Of a stretch of DNA of 64,000 nucleotides, positions 38,491 to 47,156 are shown piece after piece. Both the position numbers and the translations under genes were made by a program. Numbering within the stretch: the stretch's first letter is position 1; each line of letters opens with the position of its first letter. Source of the DNA: Klebsiella pneumoniae (GTDB lineage Bacteria > Pseudomonadota > Gammaproteobacteria > Eutrophobiales > Eutrophobiaceae); contig CAMDWI010000004.1 in NCBI GenBank assembly GCA_945878555.1, forward strand, positions 124,001-188,000, given 5' to 3'. Below the pieces are notes generated by a model that was given only the letters and a program-made list of their open reading frames with translations, was not told where the DNA came from and searched no databases.

Positions 38491-38884
38491 TACAACAACC
38501 TGGGTGGTCCTGACAGACGGCAATTATATCAAGATCATGTTTAATAATGCGCGTGGTGGCGATTTAAAAACGCTACGTGACGGTGATTTTGAGCATACCA
38601 GTGTAATTGCCTACAAGATGGTGACCCGGCAACGTGCGCTGACACAAAACAGTGCAGAAACGGAAACCGGTTATTTCCTGAAGCTACTGGCCGATTTTCT
38701 GGTCAATCAGCTGGAATCAGCTGCGTATGCCAGCCTGGTGCTGGTTGGACCGGCAAATATTATTGATACGCTGCAACAGAAACTGCCGAAACAGGTGACT
38801 GATTGCATTACAGCCAGTGTTAAAGAGGATTGTTTGTTATACAGCCAGGATACGTTACAACAAAAACTGGCCGGCAAGTACTGA
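38483..38884 (+). CDS. Host attachment family protein
   Basis: A 133-residue protein of the family named after Agrobacterium proteins required for attachment to plant cells (pfam10116-like). It begins MSDTTTWVVLTDGNYIKIMF and contains FLKLLADFLVNQLESAAYAS and LVLVGPANIIDTLQQKLPKQ, then a pattern of helix plus strand ending near LAGKY. The fold resembles archaeal release-factor domains. ATG 38483 was chosen because it matches family starts; it overlaps the acyltransferase stop by eight bases. The attachment role is known only for a few members and may not apply here. Confidence 0.75.
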   Translation: MSDTTTWVVLTDGNYIKIMFNNARGGDLKTLRDGDFEHTSVIAYKMVTRQRALTQNSAETETGYFLKLLADFLVNQLESAAYASLVLVGPANIIDTLQQKLPKQVTDCITASVKEDCLLYSQDTLQQKLAGKY

Positions 38885-38898
38885 GCCTGATCGGGGGT

Positions 38899-39207
38899 TT
38901 ATTCCCCCGTATCCTCAGCCACAGTCCCGGTCTCCCCGGCTGCCGGTTTACCAAAGTTTTTCGCCAGATAACTGACGACAGTCCCGACCTGGTCTTCTGG
39001 TAACGGTGCACCCAGCGACAACATCATCGTAACGGTATATTGCCATTGTGCCTCGGTACGCTGGCTGCCGGTCACAATATTCAGCTCATGACACTGATTG
39101 CAGGTCTCGGCGACAATCTCTCTCCCCTCACCTTCTGGTAATGACTGTGCGCGGGCGATACTGCCTGAGAGTATGGAGACAGCGAGTAGATACAGGTATA
39201 AGCGCAT
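38899..39207 (-). CDS. Small periplasmic c-type cytochrome
   Basis: A 102-residue protein with a signal peptide ending near ARAQS and one heme-binding motif, CNQCH, at residues 36-40. A methionine pair in WQYTVTMMLSLGAPLPEDQ could supply the sixth heme ligand, followed by VVSYLAKNFG, the C-terminal helix usual in class I cytochromes. The last dozen residues are acidic and low complexity. It is convergent with the host-attachment gene and divergent from the amidohydrolase gene. The electron partner is unknown. Confidence 0.82.
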   Translation of the reverse strand: MRLYLYLLAVSILSGSIARAQSLPEGEGREIVAETCNQCHELNIVTGSQRTEAQWQYTVTMMLSLGAPLPEDQVGTVVSYLAKNFGKPAAGETGTVAEDTGE

Positions 39208-39293
39208 CCTGATTGGTCCTTTTTATTAGGTTGGATTTCAGTCAGAGCGTATTATTACAGCATACAGCTCCTCCGGGAAGTGAATCGATAATC

Positions 39294-39322
39294 TTGACAA
39301 TTTCCTGTCAGACGCATAAGGT
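39294..39322 (+). promoter_or_regulatory. Candidate sigma-70 promoter of the amidohydrolase gene
   Basis: TTGACA at 39294-39299 (a perfect -35), a 17-base spacer and TAAGGT at 39317-39322. It is about 67 bases before the amidohydrolase start. Confidence 0.5.
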
Positions 39323-39388
39323 TTTTTATGTATCCCGGTATCCACTACGGGGTGTGATCAGCCGTTTTCTTCCTCGGGGGTAACTATT

Positions 39389-41350
39389 ATGAAGTTTGGC
39401 AGTTTGTCTCATCTGTTCGTTGGTCGTCTGGCCACCATTACATTTTTATCCGCACTGTCAGTCGGCGCCTATGCGGCCAAGGCACCGTATGCGGATACCG
39501 TTATCCTGAACGGCAAGGTCATCACCGCTGATTCGGACAATCCGGCAGAGGTCACCATTACCGAGGCAATTGCTGTTACCAATGACAAGATCGTGGCCGT
39601 GGGTAAAACCGAGGACATCCGCAAGCTGGTCGGCGACTGGACCGAGGTTATTGATGCCAAGGGCAACTCCGTCATCCCAGGATTGATTGATACACACAAT
39701 CACCTGTATGAACATACGCTCGATTTTGAATGGTCCTTAAAGGCCATCCCGGAGATGCAGGAAATCCGTCTTAATGTGCCGGAGAACGAGGATTTTGCTG
39801 CCTATGTAGAGAAGGCCATCAAGGCCCGTGCCGCACAAATTCCAAAGGGTAACTGGATCCGGGTGGCCGTACGCCCTGCCGATACCGCTGTCGCGGCATT
39901 TGGTACCACCCTGACCCGCAAGTCGCTGGACGCGATTACCCCGGATCATCCCGCCTATATCACCACGCGAGGCGGGTCTGTGGTCAATAGCCGTACCATT
40001 GCCGAGTTTGAACAGTTTTACGGTAACCGCATGCCGGAGGACTACTGGCTGGTCGACCGGGAAACGGGTACGTCCGGTGAATATAATGACTTTGACCGTT
40101 GCGCCAAGATAGACATTATCAATCTGCAGGCAGGCAGCTTTGACAGGTACATCAAGGGCTATATGGAAACGATGCAGATCAACGCCCAGATCGGTGTCAC
40201 CTCGTACAGCACCCATTTACAGTGCGAAGGTGGCTTTAGCGCCTCTGCCCACCTTGATCGTAACGACCTGATGCCGATACGTCTGGCCTGGAACCATCGC
40301 TGGTGGCAACCGTTCAGCGACAAGATCCGCGAATCCTATCGTCGCATCGGCGACTGGACCGGTTATGGTTCGGATTTCATGTGGAGCACCGGTAGCAGCG
40401 TCGGCGGTCTGGATGCCGGTGGTGTGGGCTGGTGTTCAACCATTCCGGCAAAAGATGACATCAAGGCACGCGAGCAGTGCCCTGGCCTGTTACCCGGTAT
40501 GACAATCGATGGTATCAGCGACGATAACAGCGCCCCGAACCGCAAGCGTCGAACCGAACATCTGGATACGCTGGCCCAACTGGCCGGTGAAAACCGCCTG
40601 AGCAGCATCCCGGGCTGGCATGTGGCCGGTGACGGTGCGCTGGAGGTCATGTTCCAGACCTACCGTAGACATATGTCAGATGACCGTATTCGTGACCTGC
40701 GTACAGCGGCAGACCATTGTTTTGGTGTCAAACCGGAACAGATCCAGATGGCAGCTCGTCTGGGACATACCTTCTCCTGTAATTTTGATACCGAGAATAC
40801 CAAGATTATCGAGGAAGATTACGGCACCGAATATCTGACGATGAACGCACCGGTAGCCAGTATGTTAAAGGCCGGAGTCAATGTCGTTATCAGCACGTTC
40901 GGCAGTTATGGCAAGGTGCGTAACTCCCCGTTTGAAGATGCTGCCAACTGGTTGACACGTATTGATGACAATGGCGATGCCTGGGGTGTACCTGAAGAGG
41001 CCGTGCCGGATCGGATGAGCATGTTGCTGATGATGACCCGATATGGTGCCCGCCCGGTCTGGAAAGAACATGCGATAGGCTCGCTCGAAAAAGGCAAGCT
41101 GGCTGACATCGTTATCCTCAACGGCGATTTCATGACCGTCCCGGTCAAGGAAATGGATCAACTGACCTCCGTCATGACCATGATAGGCGGCAAGATCAAT
41201 TACGAAGCCCCGGAACTGCGTGGCAACACCTTCCGCTTTAACCATGAAACCGTCGACTGGACCATTGAGATGAAAACCCCAACGACAGCCTGGCGCTGGA
41301 AAGATACACCGGTCGTCCCGCCTTTCCTTAACGGGGCAAATGGTTACTAG
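39389..41350 (+). CDS. Exported amidohydrolase-family protein
   Basis: A 653-residue metal-dependent hydrolase of the large amidohydrolase superfamily (YtcJ-like subgroup). A signal peptide (LATITFLSALSVGAYAA) precedes the N-terminal strand domain (ADTVILNGKVITADSDNPAE). The first metal motif is GLIDTHNHLYEH with D101, H103 and H105. GWHVAGDGALEVMFQTYRRH near residue 412 gives a further histidine and aspartate, and the chain ends with the reconstituted small domain (LEKGKLADIVILNGDFMTVP). Substrate is not predictable; peptidic, amide and ester compounds are all possible. The gene has its own promoter and a strong terminator, so it is probably monocistronic. Confidence 0.88.
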   Translation: MKFGSLSHLFVGRLATITFLSALSVGAYAAKAPYADTVILNGKVITADSDNPAEVTITEAIAVTNDKIVAVGKTEDIRKLVGDWTEVIDAKGNSVIPGLIDTHNHLYEHTLDFEWSLKAIPEMQEIRLNVPENEDFAAYVEKAIKARAAQIPKGNWIRVAVRPADTAVAAFGTTLTRKSLDAITPDHPAYITTRGGSVVNSRTIAEFEQFYGNRMPEDYWLVDRETGTSGEYNDFDRCAKIDIINLQAGSFDRYIKGYMETMQINAQIGVTSYSTHLQCEGGFSASAHLDRNDLMPIRLAWNHRWWQPFSDKIRESYRRIGDWTGYGSDFMWSTGSSVGGLDAGGVGWCSTIPAKDDIKAREQCPGLLPGMTIDGISDDNSAPNRKRRTEHLDTLAQLAGENRLSSIPGWHVAGDGALEVMFQTYRRHMSDDRIRDLRTAADHCFGVKPEQIQMAARLGHTFSCNFDTENTKIIEEDYGTEYLTMNAPVASMLKAGVNVVISTFGSYGKVRNSPFEDAANWLTRIDDNGDAWGVPEEAVPDRMSMLLMMTRYGARPVWKEHAIGSLEKGKLADIVILNGDFMTVPVKEMDQLTSVMTMIGGKINYEAPELRGNTFRFNHETVDWTIEMKTPTTAWRWKDTPVVPPFLNGANGY

Positions 41351-41370
41351 ACGTAGTTGTCATTAGTAAT

Positions 41371-41402
41371 AAATAAAAAAGGGCCGAAAGGCCCTTTTTT
41401 AT
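41371..41402 (+). terminator. Rho-independent terminator after the amidohydrolase gene
   Basis: The stem GGGCC/GGCCC with a GAAA loop at 41381-41394 is flanked by an A-run on the left and TTTTTT on the right. It would work on both strands. Confidence 0.9.
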
Positions 41403-41522
41403 TACTGCCCTGCTTGTCTACTATGTGGCTTGATTATATGTCCGTAAAATCCCGGTTAGAACCTTCCGCGATTTTTTAGAAAGGTGTCTGGATCGCCCGA
41501 TTTCAGGGTATCGAAACGTATA

Positions 41523-41551
41523 TTGATAAATGTCATGGCGTATGCTAAAAG
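41523..41551 (+). promoter_or_regulatory. Candidate promoter of the DUF1592-DUF1552-ankyrin-receptor cluster
   Basis: TTGATA (41523-41528), a 17-base spacer and TAAAAG (41546-41551), about 50 bases before the cluster's first start codon. The match is moderate. Confidence 0.35.
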
Positions 41552-41601
41552 CCTGACTGGGAAGGGTGGTTTCTCTTGAACTTATCTGTTGGGAGGGGGG
41601 A

Positions 41602-44046
41602 GTGTCTAATAATTTGTGTGCAGGTTTACGTGTCAGGATTTCTACTTCGATAATCGGCATCCTGGCCTGTATCAGTTCGAATATCATTTTTGCACAGACT
41701 CCTGTCAGTGTTCCGTCTGAGCATCGGACTGTTCTGGATCAGTACTGTGTAACATGTCATAACAAAACGCTGAAAACTGCAAATTTGCAGCTTGATATCG
41801 CAGATATATCGGATGTAAGCAAGGATCCGGCGACATGGGAACGAGTCCTGACCAAGCTCACACTCCGCGCAATGCCACCCGTAGGAATTCCCTTCCGTCC
41901 GAATGAAGACCAATATGAAGCCCTGACCTCTTACCTCAAAACGTCACTCGGGCAATTGGCGGCAACAGATCCAAATCCGGGAAGATTGACAATTCATCGA
42001 CTGAACCGGGTTGAGTACACAAACGCGATACGGGACATGCTCGATCTGCAGATCAATACTGCGGATTTTCTGCCTCCGGATAATGTCGAATACGGTTTTG
42101 ACAATATCGCTGAAGTTCTGGCCGTTTCTCCGTTGCTGATGGAACAGTACTGGGCTGCCGCAACCCGCGTAAGCAGGCTGGCGATCGGACCATCCGAGAT
42201 GCTGCCGTTGAGTGAAAGTTACACAGTTCCTGAAGAACGTTTACAGAACAGTCGCACCAGTGATGACCTGCCTTTTGGAAGCCGTGGTGGCCTGGCCGTA
42301 AAACATTACTTTCCTATGGATGGTGAGTACACAATCAGGGTACGTTTAGCCCGGAATGACACCGGTTATATTCGTGGAATACGTGAGAAGCAGGCATTGG
42401 AAGTTCGTATGGATCGCAAACTCCTCAAACTATTCACTGTAGGAGGAGAAGTTCACGGTCGATCTGGTCCATTATTTACCGAAAGCGTCAACCCCGACCA
42501 TTCCGGTGATCCTGATCAGGTGGGATATGAATTATCTGCCGATAAAGACCTGGAGATTCGAATACCCGTTAAAGCCGGCGCACATAATATCAGCGCAGCC
42601 TTTCTGGAAGAAAGCATCAAGAAAACCGGATATCTGGAGCCAGAGCTGGTCTTGTATGATATGACATCCTATAAAGGTGGAGATGCCGGTGTACTGAGTG
42701 TCACGGTAACCGGTCCGTATTCTGCAAAAGGAGCCGGAAATACCCCCAGTCGTGCCAGAATATTATCCTGTGAACCCGCTTCAGCCTCTGATGAAGCGTG
42801 CCCTCAATCGATACTGTTGAGACTGGCAAGGGCTGCCTACAGACGTCCCGTGACGGCGACCGAAACGAGTGATTTGATGGATCTGTATCGGCAGGGTATG
42901 TCCCAGCAGGGGTTTGAGTATGGAATTGAAATGGCCTTGCAGGGTATCCTGTCTGGCCCGGACTTTCTGTTCCGCATTGAAGAGGGGCCACCTTCGACGG
43001 CTACAGGTGGTATTTACAGGATTTCTGCGCTGGATCTGGCATCCAGGCTATCGTTCTTTTTATGGAGCAGCATCCCGGACAATGAGTTGATAGATCTGGC
43101 TGAAAGTAACAAGTTACATAATCCAGAGGTTCTCAGGCAACAGGTTCAACGTATGTTGGCTGATCCAAGGTCTTCTGCCTTGGTAGAAAGATTCGGTTCC
43201 CAGTGGCTGGGTTGGCGCAGCATAGATTATGTAGACCCTCAAAAAGAAATATTCAATGAGTTCGATGGTGAGTTGCGTATGGCCATGAAACGCGAACTCG
43301 AACTGTGGTTTGAGGACATGGTAAGGTCCGATAAAAGTGTACTGGACATCCTGACATCAGATTATACATTCGTTAACGAGCGCCTGGCCCGGCATTACGG
43401 TATTGCGGATGTTTATGGCAGTAATTTCAGAAAGGTAAAGCTTGATAATCATCTCCGCAAAGGATTGCTTGGTAAGGCCGGGGTACTTACGATTACATCG
43501 TTTAATAACAGGACATCCCCTGTCGTTCGTGGCAAATGGATCCTGGAAAATATTCTGGACATGGCCCCACCTGACCCACCGGATGATGCCTTTCAACCGG
43601 ATTTACAGACTGCCGATAAAAAAACTGGCAAGTCGTTAACTATTCGTGAGTCGATGGAAGCACACCGGGTTAATCCGGTCTGTGCAAATTGCCACAAGAT
43701 GATGGAACCGATCGGTCTGGCACTGGAAGTTTTTGATGCCACAGGCGCGTACAGGGACCGATACAGGGACCCGGATGCAGACATTGATACTTCAGGTATC
43801 CTGTTTGACGGTAGCACATTTGACAATACAACCTTGTTCTATGAGCAGTTTTTGAAACATTCAGAGAGATCGGTAGAAGCGATTGCCAGCAAGCTGTTTA
43901 TATATGCTCTGGGCAGAGGTGTCGAATACTATGATAAGCCTGTGATAAGGGATATTGTAAAAAATGCCGAGGCAGAAAAATATACCTGGTCGTCGTTAAT
44001 CATAGGCATCATCGAGAGCAAACCATTTCAATACAGGAGACTATAG
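41602..44046 (+). CDS. DUF1587/DUF1592/DUF1588/DUF1585 cytochrome-like exported protein
   Basis: An 814-residue multidomain protein of the type abundant in planctomycetes. After a signal peptide (IIGILACISSNIIFAQ) comes a Planctomycete-type cytochrome c segment with YCVTCHNK (CXXCH at 49-53). DUF1587 follows (IHRLNRVEYTNAIRDMLDLQ), then a carbohydrate-binding-like part, DUF1595, DUF1592 (LDLASRLSFFLWSSIPDNEL), DUF1588 (RGKWILENILDMAPPDPPDD) with a second CXXCH in NPVCANCHKMMEPIGLALE, and DUF1585 at the end. GTG 41602 is chosen: GGGAGG lies about five bases before it, as in two other genes of this cluster. It ends 2 bases before the DUF1552 gene, so both are expressed together. Function is unknown; two heme motifs imply redox chemistry. 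Confidence 0.87.
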   Translation: MSNNLCAGLRVRISTSIIGILACISSNIIFAQTPVSVPSEHRTVLDQYCVTCHNKTLKTANLQLDIADISDVSKDPATWERVLTKLTLRAMPPVGIPFRPNEDQYEALTSYLKTSLGQLAATDPNPGRLTIHRLNRVEYTNAIRDMLDLQINTADFLPPDNVEYGFDNIAEVLAVSPLLMEQYWAAATRVSRLAIGPSEMLPLSESYTVPEERLQNSRTSDDLPFGSRGGLAVKHYFPMDGEYTIRVRLARNDTGYIRGIREKQALEVRMDRKLLKLFTVGGEVHGRSGPLFTESVNPDHSGDPDQVGYELSADKDLEIRIPVKAGAHNISAAFLEESIKKTGYLEPELVLYDMTSYKGGDAGVLSVTVTGPYSAKGAGNTPSRARILSCEPASASDEACPQSILLRLARAAYRRPVTATETSDLMDLYRQGMSQQGFEYGIEMALQGILSGPDFLFRIEEGPPSTATGGIYRISALDLASRLSFFLWSSIPDNELIDLAESNKLHNPEVLRQQVQRMLADPRSSALVERFGSQWLGWRSIDYVDPQKEIFNEFDGELRMAMKRELELWFEDMVRSDKSVLDILTSDYTFVNERLARHYGIADVYGSNFRKVKLDNHLRKGLLGKAGVLTITSFNNRTSPVVRGKWILENILDMAPPDPPDDAFQPDLQTADKKTGKSLTIRESMEAHRVNPVCANCHKMMEPIGLALEVFDATGAYRDRYRDPDADIDTSGILFDGSTFDNTTLFYEQFLKHSERSVEAIASKLFIYALGRGVEYYDKPVIRDIVKNAEAEKYTWSSLIIGIIESKPFQYRRL

Positions 44047-44048
44047 CC

Positions 44049-45377
44049 ATGGTGATATTCAAGAAAGCCATACCCCGTAGAACCTTTTTACGTGGTGCCG
44101 GTGTAACAATGGCACTTCCCCTGCTCGATGCGATGTTACCGGCATTTGCAGCGTCAGGGAAACAGCCACTCCGAATTGGTTATGTTTATTTGCCTACTGG
44201 CAGAATTCTGGAAGACTGGATCCCCGGGACTGAGGGCAGTGATTATCAGATGTCCCCAACACTGGCCCCCCTCGCAGCATTCAGGGATCAGTTTCTGGTG
44301 TTAAGTGGACTTGATGTGGTCAATGGTAAAGGGCCGCACTCCGGCCCGTGTGCGGCATATATGACCGGCGTCAAAGCGACGAATAACTCGGTGGGAATAT
44401 CCGTAGATCAGGTGATTGCAAAACAAATCGGTGAAGAAACCCAACTGGCATCAATGGAACTGGGGGTTGATCCACCCGAGTGGGCCTTCGGGAGAGTCGG
44501 TGGCCTGGCAGGTTATTTCACCAGCACCATCTCGTATCGAAACGCCACGACTCCCCTCCCCACCCAGGCGAATCCGCGCAAGGTATTTGAAAGATTGTTT
44601 GGTGATACAGACAGGATGGATCCTGTCGCCATGCGTCAACGAATTGAAAACAAGAGCAGTGTTCTGGACAAGGTTGGTGGACGCGTAAAGCAGTTGATGA
44701 CCACTGTTAATGCAAATGATCGCCATAAACTTGACGAATATCTGGATTCAATCCGTGAAATTGAACGTGGCATAGAAGTATCTGAATCCGGTAACCTGGC
44801 CGAAAAAGTTGCAGAACTGGGCATTGAACGTCCGGCAGGAATCCCCCAGCTCTATGCAGATCACGTCAAACTGATGTTTGATATGATGGTGCTTGCCTAT
44901 CAAACAGACATGACACGCATGATCACATTTATGATGGGTCATGAAGGGACAAACAGAAATTATCTGGAGCTTGGCGCCAAGGATGGACATCACTCACTTT
45001 CACATCACAAGGGCCAGCCCGATGCAATTGCACTACTGAAGAAAATTGAATTGCACCAGTCAGAATTGCTTGCATATTTTGTCAATAAAATGCAATCCAT
45101 CAAGGAAGGTGATGGATCATTGCTTGATAATTCAGTAATTGTTGCTGGTGGGGCGCACGGTGATTCGAATATGCATCTACATGTCAATGTGCCAATGCTG
45201 GTCATTGGTAATGCGCAAAACAGGATAAAGAGCGGGCGGCATATCAAGTACAAGGGTGAGGCAGTATCCGATCTGCACCTCGCGGTAATGGATATGGCCA
45301 ATGTCTCGCCAGAGGAATATCTTACTGAGAAAACGGACGCCAGGGGTATATTAGGTGGTATTACGTCACTCTCATAG
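44049..45377 (+). CDS. DUF1552 domain exported protein
   Basis: A 442-residue protein with a twin-arginine-type signal (IPRRTFLRGAGVTMALPLLD), so it is probably exported folded by Tat and might bind a cofactor. The body matches DUF1552: RIGYVYLPTGRILEDWIPGT, GPHSGPCAAYMTGVKATNN, ERLFGDTDRMDPVAMRQRIE and EGTNRNYLELGAKDGHHSLS. The fold is related to alkaline-phosphatase/sulfatase-like DUF1501 proteins. DUF1552 genes nearly always follow a DUF1592 gene, as here, and their products are thought to act as a pair. The catalytic activity is not established. Confidence 0.9.
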   Translation: MVIFKKAIPRRTFLRGAGVTMALPLLDAMLPAFAASGKQPLRIGYVYLPTGRILEDWIPGTEGSDYQMSPTLAPLAAFRDQFLVLSGLDVVNGKGPHSGPCAAYMTGVKATNNSVGISVDQVIAKQIGEETQLASMELGVDPPEWAFGRVGGLAGYFTSTISYRNATTPLPTQANPRKVFERLFGDTDRMDPVAMRQRIENKSSVLDKVGGRVKQLMTTVNANDRHKLDEYLDSIREIERGIEVSESGNLAEKVAELGIERPAGIPQLYADHVKLMFDMMVLAYQTDMTRMITFMMGHEGTNRNYLELGAKDGHHSLSHHKGQPDAIALLKKIELHQSELLAYFVNKMQSIKEGDGSLLDNSVIVAGGAHGDSNMHLHVNVPMLVIGNAQNRIKSGRHIKYKGEAVSDLHLAVMDMANVSPEEYLTEKTDARGILGGITSLS

Positions 45378-45423
45378 ATAATAAAGGAGCATTTAGCTCA
45401 GCAGGGAATGTTCAGGGGGGAGC

Positions 45424-47076
45424 ATGGGGCAGTCAGTCATCAAATGTGTATTCATCTCGTTTTTATTATATGTAAGTAGTGTTGCAAGTCAGGAAATTAC
45501 TGCGGAATTACTGACAGCCGCAGAGTCGGGCAACTTTGAAAAGGTTGAGTCTTTTTTAAAAAACAGGGACATTGAGCCTGATGCAGCACAGGCCGATGGT
45601 ACAACCGTACTTGCCTGGGCTGTTTATCATGACAATGAAACTGTTGTCGACCAGCTGATACGCGCAGGCGCTGATGTAAACGCAGCAAATGACCTGGGTG
45701 TAAATTCGCTTCATCTCGCCTGCTCCAATAAAAATGCGAATATTGTTGGCAAATTGCTGAAGGCAGGAGCCAATCCAGACAGCCCAAAATGGACCGGTGA
45801 AACCCCGCTTATGACTTGTGCGAACACGGGTACGTTGGATGCCATTCATTTGTTGCTTGCCCATGGCGCAGATGTTAATGCGAAAGAGTCCAAGGAAAAC
45901 CAGACAGCGCTGATGTGGGCGGCGGCAGAAAAACATTCCGATGTTGTCAGTATACTTGTTGAAACAGGTGCGGATGTTAATGCCACATCGAAAGTATTCG
46001 CACAACCTGAACCTTTTACAGTCAAGGTTCCGAATATATTTGGAAGCAGCTATCCGCACACCTTACGCTTCCCCAAAACCCGTGGCGGCTTTAGCGCCCT
46101 GCAGTTTGCAGCACAGCAGGGAGATATCGATTCAACACAGTCTCTGCTGGATGGCGGCGCTGATATTGATTATGCCACCGAAGAGGAAGGCAGTGCCCTG
46201 GTCATCGCGACTGCAGCCGGACATGAAGAGTTGGCCATGTTCCTGCTCAAACACGGTGCAGACCCTGATATCAAGGATGGATTCGGACTGGGTGCAATTC
46301 ATTTTGCATTGCATGAGGGAGTAATAATCCTTAATGGCGCAATGCCATTTACTACAGACCATCTGGGATGGAAACGTAAAAACATGCCCAAACTGCTTGA
46401 TTATCTGATCGAGAAGGGTGTCGATGTGAACGCACCTGTCGCAGCTGAATGGCCTTACCTGACCAACTCCTTTTTGCGTTCAATCGAGGAGGCTTCCCAG
46501 ATAAGTATTGCCGGTGCAACACCACTGTTGCTGGCCGCTGCATCGGGCGATACTGAATCCATGAATCTTCTGGTTAATAAAGGCAAGGCGAAGACAGATG
46601 TAAAGACAGTCGGGGGCGCAACGGTATTCATGTTAGCTGCCGGGGCGGGTTCAGAAAAAGGGATGCGCGAAGAAGCAAAGGCAATCGAAGCCGCAAGACT
46701 GGCCTTGTCTCTGGCTGATTATGATGTAAACGCACGCCTTACAGACAATCATGCCGTCAATGGCCCGGGTGCAGGCAAGGAAGACGGCAGGACAGCCTTG
46801 CACTTTGCTGCATATCTTGGGTGGAAAGACATGGTTCTTTTCCTCGCCGAACAGGGCGCTGATCTTGATGTTGAAGACAGATACGGGCAAACACCACTTA
46901 AAATTGCAATGGATGATCCAGAGTCACTTTATTACCGTCAGGTCCCTGTCGGCAGATATGATGACCGGTTTCGTCGCACTGAATCAACGACATATCCTGA
47001 TGTAATCAAGGCACTACTCGATCTGGGTGCCAGGCCATTTACGGGCAAGGTTGTAGATAAAGGGTCTGTTAATTGA
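45424..47076 (+). CDS. Exported ankyrin-repeat protein
   Basis: A 550-residue protein with a signal peptide (VFISFLLYVSSVASQ), then about nine to ten ankyrin repeats of 33 residues. Clear units are GTTVLAWAVYHDNETVVDQL, GETPLMTCANTGTLDAIHLL and GRTALHFAAYLGWKDMVLFL. Two repeats are interrupted by insertions: about residues 200-225 (FTVKVPNIFGSSYPHTLRF) and a longer loop around residues 295-345. Such proteins commonly accompany DUF1592/DUF1552 pairs in gammaproteobacteria and probably act as periplasmic scaffolds. AGGGGGG lies just before the ATG. It follows the DUF1552 gene by 46 bases. Confidence 0.88.
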   Translation: MGQSVIKCVFISFLLYVSSVASQEITAELLTAAESGNFEKVESFLKNRDIEPDAAQADGTTVLAWAVYHDNETVVDQLIRAGADVNAANDLGVNSLHLACSNKNANIVGKLLKAGANPDSPKWTGETPLMTCANTGTLDAIHLLLAHGADVNAKESKENQTALMWAAAEKHSDVVSILVETGADVNATSKVFAQPEPFTVKVPNIFGSSYPHTLRFPKTRGGFSALQFAAQQGDIDSTQSLLDGGADIDYATEEEGSALVIATAAGHEELAMFLLKHGADPDIKDGFGLGAIHFALHEGVIILNGAMPFTTDHLGWKRKNMPKLLDYLIEKGVDVNAPVAAEWPYLTNSFLRSIEEASQISIAGATPLLLAAASGDTESMNLLVNKGKAKTDVKTVGGATVFMLAAGAGSEKGMREEAKAIEAARLALSLADYDVNARLTDNHAVNGPGAGKEDGRTALHFAAYLGWKDMVLFLAEQGADLDVEDRYGQTPLKIAMDDPESLYYRQVPVGRYDDRFRRTESTTYPDVIKALLDLGARPFTGKVVDKGSVN

Positions 47077-47156
47077 AGTAGTATTACTGGTTTTCTTGTC
47101 AGCAATAAGTTCGAACGTTTTTCAGGTACATATTTATAACAAAGTGAGGGGGGGGT

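Noticed and set aside
45424..47076. Ankyrin protein considered as a eukaryote-like secreted effector
   Set aside because: It has an ordinary Sec signal, and its place in the DUF1592/DUF1552 cluster points to a periplasmic role.
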